NCBI RefSeq assembly: GCF_945906775.1
Contig: NZ_CAMDRE010000001.1
Coordinates: 1,364,001-1,428,000 of the forward strand
Origin: Citrobacter sp. Marseille-Q6884
GTDB taxonomy: Bacteria; Pseudomonadota; Gammaproteobacteria; Enterobacterales; Enterobacteriaceae
Length of the DNA stretch: 64,000 nucleotides
Reading direction: 5' to 3'
Shown here one piece after another: positions 48,162 to 56,804 of this stretch (positions are counted from its first letter, which is position 1; every line of letters starts with the position of its first letter). Below the pieces are notes generated by a model that was given only the letters and a program-made list of their open reading frames with translations, had not been told where the DNA came from and did no database searches. The position numbers and the translations under genes were made by a program.

Positions 48162-51100
48162 GTGAGCAGCAAAGTTGAACAATTACGTCAGCAGTTAAAG
48201 GAACGTATTCTGGTGCTGGACGGCGGTATGGGGACCATGATCCAGGGATACCGTCTGAGTGAAGCAGATTTCCGCGGCGAACGCTTTGCCGACTGGCCAT
48301 GCGATCTCAAAGGCAACAACGACTTGTTGGTGCTGAGCAAGCCGGAGGTGATTACCGCAATTCATAACGCCTACTTTGAAGCGGGCGCGGATATCATCGA
48401 AACCAACACCTTCAACTCCACGACCATCGCCATGGCGGATTACCAAATGGAATCCCTGTCGGCGGAAATTAACCTTGAAGCGGCAAAACTTGCGCGTGCC
48501 TGTGCCGATGAGTGGACGGCGCGTACGCCGCACAAACCGCGCTATGTTGCGGGTGTCCTCGGCCCAACCAACCGTACAGCATCTATTTCACCGGACGTAA
48601 ATGATCCGGCTTACCGTAACATTACCTTTGATCAGCTGGTGGCCGCTTACCGTGAGTCCACCAAAGCGCTGGTGGAAGGTGGCAGTGACCTGATCCTGAT
48701 TGAAACCGTTTTTGACACGCTGAATGCGAAAGCGGCTATCTTCGCGGTGAAAACGGAGTTTGAAGCGCTGGGGATTGAACTGCCGATTATGATTTCCGGC
48801 ACCATCACCGATGCCTCAGGGCGTACGCTCTCCGGCCAGACCACCGAAGCATTCTATAACTCACTGCGCCACGCCGAAGCGCTGACCTTTGGTCTCAACT
48901 GCGCCCTTGGGCCGGATGAGCTGCGTCAGTACGTTCAGGAGCTCTCGCGTATTGCGGAATGCTACGTTACCGCACACCCCAACGCCGGCCTGCCGAACGC
49001 CTTTGGTGAGTACGACCTTGATGCGGAAACCATGGCGAAGCAGATTCGCGAATGGGCTGAAGCCGGCTTTCTGAACGTGGTTGGCGGCTGCTGCGGGACC
49101 ACGCCAGAGCATATCGCGGCGATGAGTCGCGCGGTGGATGGCATCGCGCCGCGCCAGCTACCGGAAATTCCGGTTGCCTGCCGTCTTTCTGGCCTGGAGC
49201 CGCTGAATATTGGTGACGACAGCCTGTTCGTTAACGTCGGCGAACGTACCAACGTCACGGGTTCGGCCAAATTCAAGCGCCTGATTAAAGAAGAAAAATA
49301 CAGCGAAGCGCTGGACGTTGCCCGCCAGCAGGTGGAAAGCGGCGCGCAGATTATCGACATCAACATGGATGAGGGGATGCTCGACGCCGAAGCGGCGATG
49401 GTGCGCTTCCTCAACCTGATCGCTGGTGAACCGGACATCGCCCGCGTACCGATTATGATCGACTCTTCCAAATGGGAAGTCATCGAAAAAGGGCTGAAGT
49501 GCATTCAGGGTAAAGGCATCGTTAACTCCATCTCGATGAAAGAGGGCGTGGAGATCTTCACCCATCATGCCAAATTGCTGCGTCGCTACGGTGCGGCGGT
49601 AGTGGTAATGGCCTTTGACGAGCAGGGGCAGGCCGATACCCGCGCGCGTAAAATCGAAATTTGCCGTCGCGCATACAAAATTCTCACCGAAGAGGTGGGC
49701 TTCCCGCCGGAAGATATTATCTTCGACCCAAACATTTTTGCGGTCGCGACCGGTATCGAAGAGCACAACAACTATGCGCAGGACTTTATCGGTGCCTGTG
49801 AAGACATTAAACGCGAGCTGCCGCATGCGCTGATCTCCGGCGGTGTTTCTAACGTTTCGTTCTCATTCCGTGGCAACGATCCGGTGCGCGAAGCCATTCA
49901 CGCGGTGTTCCTCTACTACGCTATCCGTAACGGCATGGATATGGGGATCGTCAACGCCGGACAACTGGCGATTTACGACGATCTGCCTGCCGAGCTGCGC
50001 GATGCGGTTGAGGACGTGATCCTTAATCGTCGCGACGATGGCACCGAACGTCTGCTGGATTTGGCGGAAAAATACCGTGGCAGCAAAACCGACGACACCG
50101 CTAACGCGCAACAGGCGGAGTGGCGTAGTTGGGACGTGAAAAAACGCCTCGAATATTCGCTGGTGAAAGGGATTACCGAGTTTATCGAGCTGGATACCGA
50201 AGAAGCACGCCAGCAGGCAGCGCGTCCGATTGAAGTGATCGAAGGGCCGCTGATGGACGGCATGAACGTCGTTGGCGATCTGTTTGGCGAAGGTAAAATG
50301 TTCCTGCCGCAGGTGGTGAAATCGGCGCGCGTGATGAAGCAGGCGGTGGCCTACCTTGAACCCTACATTGAAGCCAGCAAAGAAAAAGGCTCCAGCAACG
50401 GCAAGATGGTCATCGCGACGGTGAAGGGTGATGTGCACGATATCGGTAAAAATATTGTCGGTGTGGTGCTGCAATGTAATAACTACGAAATCATCGACCT
50501 TGGCGTGATGGTGCCTGCAGAGAAAATCCTCCGCACGGCGCGTGAAGTCAATGCTGATCTGATTGGTCTTTCCGGGCTGATTACCCCGTCACTGGACGAA
50601 ATGGTCAACGTGGCGAAAGAGATGGAACGTCAGGGCTTCACCATTCCGCTGCTGATTGGCGGTGCGACCACCTCGAAAGCGCACACGGCGGTGAAAATTG
50701 AGCAGAACTACAGCGGTCCGACGGTCTACGTACAGAACGCCTCGCGTACCGTTGGCGTCGTCGCTGCTTTGCTTTCTGATACGCAACGCGATGATTTTGT
50801 CGCGCGTACGCGTAAAGAGTATGAAACGGTACGCATACAACACGGGCGCAAGAAACCACGTACTCCACCGGTAACGCTGGAGGCCGCGCGTGATAACGAT
50901 CTGGCCTTTGACTGGGAAAGCTACACGCCGCCGGTGGCTCATCGTCTGGGTGTGCAGGAAGTTGAGGCCAGCATTGAAACGCTGCGTAACTATATCGACT
51001 GGACGCCGTTCTTTATGACCTGGTCGCTGGCCGGTAAATACCCTCGCATCCTTGAAGATGAAGTGGTGGGGGAAGAGGCGAAACGTCTGTTTAAAGATGC

Positions 51101-51845
51101 GAACGACATGCTGGATAAACTCAGCGCTGAGAAAACCCTCAACCCGCGTGGCGTTGTTGGGTTATTCCCGGCCAACCGCGTCGGCGATGATATCGAGATT
51201 TACCGCGATGAAACGCGCACTCACGTCCTGAATGTGAGCCATCATCTGCGCCAGCAAACTGAGAAGGTGGGTTTTGCCAACTACTGCCTGTCTGACTTTG
51301 TGGCGCCGAAGCAGAGCGGTAAGGCCGATTATATTGGCGCCTTCGCGGTTACCGGCGGTCTGGAAGAGGATGCGCTGGCCGATGCTTTTGAAGCGCAGCA
51401 CGATGACTACAACAAGATCATGGTGAAAGCGATTGCCGACCGCCTGGCAGAGGCCTTTGCGGAGTATCTGCACGAGCGCGTGCGCAAAGTTTACTGGGGT
51501 TACGCCGCGAACGAGAATCTCAGCAATGATGAGCTGATCCGTGAGAACTACCAGGGGATTCGCCCGGCACCGGGCTATCCGGCGTGCCCGGAGCATACCG
51601 AGAAGGCCACGATCTGGGCGTTGTTAGATGTGGAAACCCACACCGGTATGAAGCTCACGGAATCCTTCGCCATGTGGCCAGGTGCGTCGGTCTCCGGCTG
51701 GTACTTCAGCCACCCGGACAGTAAGTACTACGCCGTGGCGCAAATTCAGCGTGACCAGGTCGAAGATTACGCTTTCCGTAAAGGGATGAGCGTGGAAGAA
51801 GTTGAACGTTGGTTAGCGCCAAACCTGGGCTATGACGCCGACTGA
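48162..51845 (+). CDS. metH: Cobalamin-dependent methionine synthase
   Basis: The 1227-residue modular enzyme transfers methyl from methyl-tetrahydrofolate to homocysteine through cobalamin. Modules in order: homocysteine domain (about 1-353; zinc ligands in GLNCALG and GGCCGTT, Cys247, Cys310, Cys311), folate domain (about 354-649), cap and B12 domain (about 650-896; DVHDIGKN with the cobalt-ligating His759), and the AdoMet reactivation domain (about 897-1227; RPAPGYPACPEHTEK). The GTG start giving MSSKVEQ matches E. coli length; an in-frame start at 48147 would add 5 residues. It is divergent from iclR. Confidence 0.98.
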   Translation: MSSKVEQLRQQLKERILVLDGGMGTMIQGYRLSEADFRGERFADWPCDLKGNNDLLVLSKPEVITAIHNAYFEAGADIIETNTFNSTTIAMADYQMESLSAEINLEAAKLARACADEWTARTPHKPRYVAGVLGPTNRTASISPDVNDPAYRNITFDQLVAAYRESTKALVEGGSDLILIETVFDTLNAKAAIFAVKTEFEALGIELPIMISGTITDASGRTLSGQTTEAFYNSLRHAEALTFGLNCALGPDELRQYVQELSRIAECYVTAHPNAGLPNAFGEYDLDAETMAKQIREWAEAGFLNVVGGCCGTTPEHIAAMSRAVDGIAPRQLPEIPVACRLSGLEPLNIGDDSLFVNVGERTNVTGSAKFKRLIKEEKYSEALDVARQQVESGAQIIDINMDEGMLDAEAAMVRFLNLIAGEPDIARVPIMIDSSKWEVIEKGLKCIQGKGIVNSISMKEGVEIFTHHAKLLRRYGAAVVVMAFDEQGQADTRARKIEICRRAYKILTEEVGFPPEDIIFDPNIFAVATGIEEHNNYAQDFIGACEDIKRELPHALISGGVSNVSFSFRGNDPVREAIHAVFLYYAIRNGMDMGIVNAGQLAIYDDLPAELRDAVEDVILNRRDDGTERLLDLAEKYRGSKTDDTANAQQAEWRSWDVKKRLEYSLVKGITEFIELDTEEARQQAARPIEVIEGPLMDGMNVVGDLFGEGKMFLPQVVKSARVMKQAVAYLEPYIEASKEKGSSNGKMVIATVKGDVHDIGKNIVGVVLQCNNYEIIDLGVMVPAEKILRTAREVNADLIGLSGLITPSLDEMVNVAKEMERQGFTIPLLIGGATTSKAHTAVKIEQNYSGPTVYVQNASRTVGVVAALLSDTQRDDFVARTRKEYETVRIQHGRKKPRTPPVTLEAARDNDLAFDWESYTPPVAHRLGVQEVEASIETLRNYIDWTPFFMTWSLAGKYPRILEDEVVGEEAKRLFKDANDMLDKLSAEKTLNPRGVVGLFPANRVGDDIEIYRDETRTHVLNVSHHLRQQTEKVGFANYCLSDFVAPKQSGKADYIGAFAVTGGLEEDALADAFEAQHDDYNKIMVKAIADRLAEAFAEYLHERVRKVYWGYAANENLSNDELIRENYQGIRPAPGYPACPEHTEKATIWALLDVETHTGMKLTESFAMWPGASVSGWYFSHPDSKYYAVAQIQRDQVEDYAFRKGMSVEEVERWLAPNLGYDAD

Positions 51846-51877
51846 TTCACAAAACTGTCATCTTTCTTTACAACAAA

Positions 51878-51908
51878 CAGGGCGCTCAATGAGTGCCCTG
51901 TCTCTTTA
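51878..51908 (+). terminator. metH terminator
   Basis: The stem CAGGGCGCTC / GAGTGCCCTG (one mismatch) is followed by TCTCTTTATT, 33 nt after the metH stop. Confidence 0.75.
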
Positions 51909-51951
51909 TTACATTTAAACCCTTATACTGAAAGAACGCTCATGGCACAGA

Positions 51952-51967
51952 TTGCCGGATGACGGCA
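51952..51967. repeat. REP remnant between metH and yjbB
   Basis: TTGCCGGATGACGGCA is a half REP palindrome in the otherwise plain 224-nt metH-yjbB gap, which also holds the yjbB promoter. Confidence 0.55.
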
Positions 51968-52069
51968 GCCAACAGGGAATTTTTGTCGGCCTGATCAGCA
52001 TCTGCCACCAGGCATTATGCTGACGCCATGAGCTTCAGGAACATATAAGTATAAGGAGAACCTGATTCC

Positions 52070-53701
52070 GTGCTAACTCTGTTACACCTGCTTTCTGCCG
52101 TGGCGATGCTGGTTTGGGGCACGCATATTGTGCGTACTGGCGTGATGCGTGTCTTTGGTGCCCGTTTGCGTACTGTACTCAGCCGTAGCGTTGAAAAGAA
52201 ACCGCTCGCCTTTTGCGCGGGGATTGGCGTGACCGCGCTGGTGCAAAGCAGCAACGCGACCACCATGCTAGTCACCTCGTTTGTTGCGCAGGATCTGGTG
52301 GCACTCACGCCTGCGTTGGTGATTGTACTCGGTGCTGACGTGGGGACCGCGCTGATGGCGCGTATCCTGACCTTCGATCTCTCCTGGCTGTCGCCGCTGC
52401 TGATTTTTATCGGCGTGATTTTCTTTCTGGGACGCAAGCAGTCCCGGGTCGGACAGTTGGGGCGGGTAGGCATCGGGCTGGGGTTGATTTTACTGGCGCT
52501 GGAGCTGATTGTGCAGGCGGTGACGCCGATCACCCAGGCTAACGGCGTACAGGTCATTTTCGCCTCGCTCACGGGCGATATCATGCTTGATGCGCTGATT
52601 GGCGCCATGTTTGCGATTATCAGTTACTCCAGCCTGGCGGCGGTTCTGCTGACGGCCACGTTGACAGCCGCTGGCATTATCTCGTTCCCGGTCGCGTTGT
52701 GTCTGGTGATTGGCGCTAACCTGGGTTCCGGCCTGTTGGCGATGCTCAACAACAGCGCGGCGAATGCTGCGGCTCGCCGCGTGGCGCTCGGCAGTTTACT
52801 GTTTAAGCTGGTGGGTAGCCTGATTATCCTGCCGTTCGTGCATCCGCTGGCGAATCTGATGGATGAATTGCCGCTGCCGAAATCCGAACTGGTCATCTAT
52901 TTTCACGTCTTTTATAACCTGGTGCGCTGCGTGGCGATGGTGCCGTTTGCCGAGCCGATGGCGCGTTTCTGTAAGCGTATTATCCGCGATGAGCCTGAAT
53001 TAGATGCCCATCTGAAACCCAAACATCTGGATGTCAGCGCGCTGGACACGCCGACGCTTGCGCTGGCTAATGCGGCCCGTGAAGCACTGCGTATTGGCGA
53101 TGCCATGGAGCAGATGATGGAAGGGCTGAAGAAGGTAATGCATGGCGAACCGCGCGAGGAAAAAGAGCTGCGCAAGATGGCCGACGACATCAACGTATTG
53201 TATACGGCGATCAAGCTCTATCTGGCGCGGATGCCAAAAGATGAGCTGGCGGAAGAGGAGTCGCGCCGCTGGGCGGAAATTATCGAAATGTCGCTCAACC
53301 TGGAGCAGGCATCGGATATTGTCGAACGCATGGGAAGCGAAATTGCGGATAAATCGTTGGCCGCGCGTCGGGCATTTTCTCTGGAAGGTCTGAAGGAACT
53401 GGATGCGCTTTACGATCAGTTGTTGAGCAACCTGCAACTGGCGATGTCGGTATTCTTCTCCGGTGATGTGACCAGCGCCCGCCGCCTGCGCCGCAGCAAA
53501 CACCGTTTTCGCATTCTTAATCGTCGTTATTCACACGCGCACGTGGATCGATTGCATCAGCAGAACGTGCAGAGTATCGAGACCAGTTCTCTACACCTTG
53601 CGTTACTGGGGGATATGCAGCGTCTGAACTCGCTGTTTTGCTCTGTTGCCTACAGTGTGCTGGAACAGCCAGACGAAGACGACGAACGGGATGAGTTCTA
53701 A
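52070..53701 (+). CDS. yjbB: Na+/phosphate cotransporter family protein with PhoU domain (YjbB)
   Basis: The 543-residue inner-membrane protein has an N-terminal PNaS/NptA transporter domain (about 1-300; two inverted QSS-type repeats, VQSSNATTMLVTS near 58-70, and multiple hydrophobic spans) and a C-terminal cytoplasmic PhoU-like helical domain (about 340-530). E. coli YjbB, of the same length, exports phosphate. The start is GTG at 52070 behind AAGGAGAACC. It is the only gene of its unit; REP-like sequence follows. Confidence 0.95.
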   Translation: MLTLLHLLSAVAMLVWGTHIVRTGVMRVFGARLRTVLSRSVEKKPLAFCAGIGVTALVQSSNATTMLVTSFVAQDLVALTPALVIVLGADVGTALMARILTFDLSWLSPLLIFIGVIFFLGRKQSRVGQLGRVGIGLGLILLALELIVQAVTPITQANGVQVIFASLTGDIMLDALIGAMFAIISYSSLAAVLLTATLTAAGIISFPVALCLVIGANLGSGLLAMLNNSAANAAARRVALGSLLFKLVGSLIILPFVHPLANLMDELPLPKSELVIYFHVFYNLVRCVAMVPFAEPMARFCKRIIRDEPELDAHLKPKHLDVSALDTPTLALANAAREALRIGDAMEQMMEGLKKVMHGEPREEKELRKMADDINVLYTAIKLYLARMPKDELAEEESRRWAEIIEMSLNLEQASDIVERMGSEIADKSLAARRAFSLEGLKELDALYDQLLSNLQLAMSVFFSGDVTSARRLRRSKHRFRILNRRYSHAHVDRLHQQNVQSIETSSLHLALLGDMQRLNSLFCSVAYSVLEQPDEDDERDEF

Positions 53702-53718
53702 CTAGCGTAATGCGTTCA

Positions 53719-53770
53719 TATCAGGCCTACGTTATCCTGTAGGCCTGATACGCATAGTGCCATCAGGCGC
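53719..53770. repeat. REP element between yjbB and pepE
   Basis: TATCAGGCCTAC / GTAGGCCTGATA (53719-53750) is a perfect 12-bp palindrome, followed by the half element GTGCCATCAGGCGC. It lies between two convergent genes and may act as terminator or mRNA 3' stabiliser. Confidence 0.75.
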
Positions 53771-53785
53771 TTAACGTGATGCTAA

Positions 53786-54475
53786 TTAAAAGCAGTGACC
53801 TTCTTTAAGCGCAACCGCCTCTTCACCCGCCTTGAACACATAGGTGGTGTTCGGACCGCCAAGAACAGCCTGGCCATTACTTACTTTGATCCAGTTCCCT
53901 TCCGGCAGACCAATTACTGTCAGTTCCGGTGCGACAACCAGCAGCTCGCGAATACGCTGCTCGCGCGTTTCGCCTTTATGCCCTTCCGGCAGTGCATTGG
54001 TAAAGTGTGGGTTAATCTGCAGTGGGAACAGACCCAGCGCATCAAGACCTTTTGGATCGACAATCGGCATGTCGTTGGTGGTACGAATGGTCTGGCAGGC
54101 AAGGTTGGAACCCGCGCTCCAGCCGATGTACAGTGCGCCGCGTTTGACGACGTCAACAATCGGCGCCAGCAATCCGCGTTCACGGCTCTCTTTCAGCAAC
54201 TGGAAGGTGTTACCGCCACCGACAATGACCACTTCAGCGTTTTCAATGGCTGCAACCGGATCGGCAACAGTATGAATGCCAGTCACATTAACGCCCATTG
54301 GCGCAAAGATGGCTGCAGTTTTCGCTGTGTATTCATCCCAGGTTTGCGTCACGCCAGCAAACGGGATAAATACCGCAGAACGGCGACCATTCAACTGCTC
54401 AGCAATCAGCGGCAGTGCGTGTTCCATCCAGCCTTTGCCTGGCAGCGTCGAGTTACTCAATAAAAGCAGTTCCAT
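53786..54475 (-). CDS. pepE: Peptidase E (alpha-aspartyl dipeptidase)
   Basis: The 229-residue serine peptidase cleaves Asp-X dipeptides. The triad is visible as Ser120 (GWSAGSN), Asp135 and His157 (NPHF), in the Salmonella/E. coli numbering. Two adjacent ATG codons exist at 54478 and 54475; the second gives the known N terminus MELLLLSN and better spacing from GGAGA. Confidence 0.96.
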   Translation of the reverse strand: MELLLLSNSTLPGKGWMEHALPLIAEQLNGRRSAVFIPFAGVTQTWDEYTAKTAAIFAPMGVNVTGIHTVADPVAAIENAEVVIVGGGNTFQLLKESRERGLLAPIVDVVKRGALYIGWSAGSNLACQTIRTTNDMPIVDPKGLDALGLFPLQINPHFTNALPEGHKGETREQRIRELLVVAPELTVIGLPEGNWIKVSNGQAVLGGPNTTYVFKAGEEAVALKEGHCF

Positions 54476-54724
54476 CATTTCTCCATGAAATCAGAAAATT
54501 ACAAAACGCGGTAATGCTACCACTGTCAGTGTATCACCTTACTGATGTGGCTCACGATGTTGGAGATGAGGTTCTGGAAAGCGCCTCGCAGACTTCTTCT
54601 TCGGGGCGTGACAGACCTGTGCAACCACCTTAGTGTGCATGATGATTTATTGGTCGGAGAATAGGAAATGCTCGCTTATTACGCTAACCTTAGGCATGTC
54701 ATGCGCATTGCTATGGGGGTTATC

Positions 54725-54961
54725 ATGCGCACTGTGTCAAAGGTGAAAAAATCAGTCAATGTCTCGCTGGATCCTGAAATATTGGAAGAGGCACGCAAGC
54801 TTAAAATCAATTTGTCAGCGGTTTTAACCGAAGCCTTAATCGAAAAATTTCGCGAGAACAAACGTGAAGAATGGCTACGTGATAATAAAAAATCGATAGA
54901 AGCATTAAATCAGTGGGTGGAAGAAAACGGTTCGTTCAGTGATTTTCAAAGGACATTCTGA
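54725..54961 (+). CDS. ccdA: Chromosomal CcdA-family antitoxin
   Basis: The 78-residue protein has an N-terminal ribbon-helix-helix (VKKSVNVSLDPEILEEARKL) and an acidic C-terminal tail (ALNQWVEENGSFSDF) resembling the CcdA segment that wraps the toxin. The ATG at 54725 follows GGGGG at 5 nt; upstream in-frame ATGs at 54668, 54701 and 54713 have poorer context. A 9-bp direct repeat TCATGCGCA (54699-54707, 54723-54731) overlaps the start and could be part of an operator. The gene is AT-rich relative to its neighbours and absent from this site in E. coli K-12, so it was probably acquired. Confidence 0.88.
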   Translation: MRTVSKVKKSVNVSLDPEILEEARKLKINLSAVLTEALIEKFRENKREEWLRDNKKSIEALNQWVEENGSFSDFQRTF

Positions 54962-55278
54962 TGGAGCAGTATTGCGCTTATGAGAACACTGGAAGTGGAA
55001 AAAGCGTTTATCCGTTTTTAATTAGCTTACAGCATCCGGTGGCCGCTGTTTTGCAGCATGTACTGGTTGCACCCGTTATAGCGCTAAGTCAGTTCGACGG
55101 CGAAGTACCGCCAGCTAAAATTTGTCCCATTGTTAGTATTGGTGGGCAAGCTTATGTGGTGATGACGCACATGATGACAGGCATACCTGTGAAGAATCTG
55201 GGTAACTGTGTGGGAGACCTGACCGCAAACAGGGCTGAATTTCGAGATGCGATTGATTTCCTGCTTAACGGTTATTAG
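54961..55278 (+). CDS. ccdB: Chromosomal CcdB-family gyrase toxin
   Basis: The 105-residue protein has the CcdB fold signature: YPFLISLQ, the VIALSQF strand, CPIVSIGGQAYVVMTHMM and IPVKNLG. F-plasmid CcdB traps DNA gyrase and needs the C-terminal Trp99-Gly100-Ile101. Here the last three residues are Asn-Gly-Tyr, so the gyrase-contacting Trp and Ile are replaced; other chromosomal homologues I recall also lack that Trp but end Gly-Ile. The start overlaps the ccdA stop by one base. Toxin activity is uncertain. Confidence 0.87.
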   Translation: MEQYCAYENTGSGKSVYPFLISLQHPVAAVLQHVLVAPVIALSQFDGEVPPAKICPIVSIGGQAYVVMTHMMTGIPVKNLGNCVGDLTANRAEFRDAIDFLLNGY

Positions 55279-55402
55279 AGCACCATGACGGGCCTGATTA
55301 TGTTGAGAGGCGTGACGGATCGCAAATAGTGTCGGGACTGGCGTTCACGATTATTTTTATCGCCCGCAAGGTAGGGTATATTTCGCTTTTAATACACAAA
55401 AT

Positions 55403-55511
55403 CATTCAAGTTGTATCAAGGCGGCAAGGGAGCGAATCCCTGGGAGCATAGATTGCTATGTGACCTGGGTGAGTGAGGGTAGCCAACGCAGAGACAGCTT
55501 GAAGGATGAAG
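55403..55511 (+). repeat. 109-nt dispersed imperfect palindrome, copy B
   Basis: The element starts CATTCAAG, ends CTTGAAGGATGAAG and shares GCGGCAAG and AGCCAACGCAGAG with copy A at 23397-23505. The central hairpin is CATAG-ATTG-CTATG, against CTTAC-ATTA-GTAAG in copy A, so two of five base pairs change on both sides. It ends 5 nt before the rluF Shine-Dalgarno (AGGAGA, 55519-55524) and lies in sense orientation to rluF. Confidence 0.85.
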
Positions 55512-55528
55512 TGTATACAGGAGAAATT

Positions 55529-56416
55529 ATGCTGTCCGACTCATCCATCCGATTAAACAAATACATCAGTGAAAGCGGAATCTGCTCGCGTCGCGAGGCG
55601 GATCGTTTTATCGAACAAGGGAATGTCTTCCTGAATGGCAAACGCGCCACCATTGGCGATCAGGTGATGCCTGGCGACGTCGTAAAAGTGAATGGTCGGT
55701 TGATTGAGCCGCGCGAAGCGGAAGATCTGGTTTTTATCGCGCTGAATAAGCCGGTAGGGATCGTGAGCACCACCGAAGACAGCGAGCGCGACAACATTGT
55801 TGATTTTGTTAACCACAGTAAACGCGTGTTCCCGATTGGTCGTCTGGATAAAGACTCCCAGGGGCTGATTTTTCTGACCAACCACGGCGATCTGGTGAAT
55901 AAAATCCTGCGCGCCGGTAACGATCACGAAAAAGAGTATCTGGTGACGGTGGATAAACCCGTCACGGACGAGTTTATTCGTGGTATGGGGGCTGGTGTGC
56001 CCATTCTGGGGACCGTCACCAAGAAATGTAAGGTCAAGAAAGAAGCGCCGTTTGTTTTTCGCATCACGCTGATTCAGGGGCTGAACCGTCAGATCCGCCG
56101 TATGTGTGAACACTTTGGCTATGAAGTGACGAAGCTTGAGCGTACGCGCATCATGAACGTTGGTTTGTCCGGCTTGCCGCTGGGTGAATGGCGTGATCTG
56201 ACGGACGATGAACTGATCGAACTGTTCAAGTTGATTGAGAACTCTACATCGGAAGCCAAATCGGAAGCCAAACCGAAGGCGAAAGCGAAGCCAAAAACGG
56301 CAGGCATTAAGCGTCCGGTGGTGAAAATCGAAAAATCCGCTGAAAAAGAGAAAGCGCGCCCGGCTGCGAACGGTAAACGCTTTACCTCGCCGGGGCGTAA
56401 GAAGAAAGGACGTTAA
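55529..56416 (+). CDS. rluF: 23S rRNA pseudouridine(2604) synthase RluF
   Basis: The 295-residue enzyme makes pseudouridine 2604 in 23S rRNA and modifies tRNA-Tyr. It has an N-terminal S4-like RNA-binding domain (RLNKYISESGICSRREADRFIEQG), the catalytic Asp107 in GRLDKDSQGL, and a basic Lys/Ala/Pro-rich tail (about 240-295). The start MLSDSSIRLN follows AGGAGAAATT; the frame is open further upstream, but that part is the repeat. Length is 5 residues over E. coli because of the tail. Confidence 0.96.
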   Translation: MLSDSSIRLNKYISESGICSRREADRFIEQGNVFLNGKRATIGDQVMPGDVVKVNGRLIEPREAEDLVFIALNKPVGIVSTTEDSERDNIVDFVNHSKRVFPIGRLDKDSQGLIFLTNHGDLVNKILRAGNDHEKEYLVTVDKPVTDEFIRGMGAGVPILGTVTKKCKVKKEAPFVFRITLIQGLNRQIRRMCEHFGYEVTKLERTRIMNVGLSGLPLGEWRDLTDDELIELFKLIENSTSEAKSEAKPKAKAKPKTAGIKRPVVKIEKSAEKEKARPAANGKRFTSPGRKKKGR

Positions 56417-56685
56417 CGTCTGCCGCGCGTCGGCGTATTTGCTGACCAGGAAAACGATGCTTCCGCATCCGGTTTATAAGCCTGCTTTTTCTTCAACTGG
56501 CGGGCTTTTTTTGCCTCTGCTTCGCGCAGCGCCATCAGCTTATCGATGTATTCCTTTTTAATACTGTTGGTCTCTGCGTTAGTCAGCAGACGACCGTGTG
56601 CAATGCGGGCACGGTCAAGCAGCGTTTTCAGTTCGCGCTGTTCACGCTCGGTCATCTCTTTTTGGGTAATGCGGGGGAGTGCCAT
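56413..56685 (-). CDS. yjbD: DUF3811 family protein YjbD
   Basis: The 90-residue, highly charged protein is mainly helical, with a Lys/Arg/Ala-rich stretch (REAEAKKARQLKKKQ) and an Arg-rich C terminus. It matches E. coli YjbD in length and sequence. Function is unknown. Its stop codon overlaps the convergent rluF stop by 4 nt. Confidence 0.9.
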   Translation of the reverse strand: MALPRITQKEMTEREQRELKTLLDRARIAHGRLLTNAETNSIKKEYIDKLMALREAEAKKARQLKKKQAYKPDAEASFSWSANTPTRGRR

Positions 56686-56757
56686 AGGGTTGCCCTCAGT
56701 CAGCCAGAGATTTCAGTGTACGGGAATCACGCGCTGAGAGATAGCATGCCGGAGAGA

Positions 56758-56792
56758 TTGCCGGATGACGCGCCAGGCGCTGCCATCCGGTA
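56758..56792. repeat. REP element between yjbD and lysC
   Basis: TTGCCGGATGACGCGCC...GGCGCTGCCATCCGGTAA is a complete REP palindrome, 13 nt after the lysC stop. It may stabilise or end the lysC transcript. Confidence 0.82.
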
Positions 56793-56804
56793 ATGACGGT
56801 ATTA

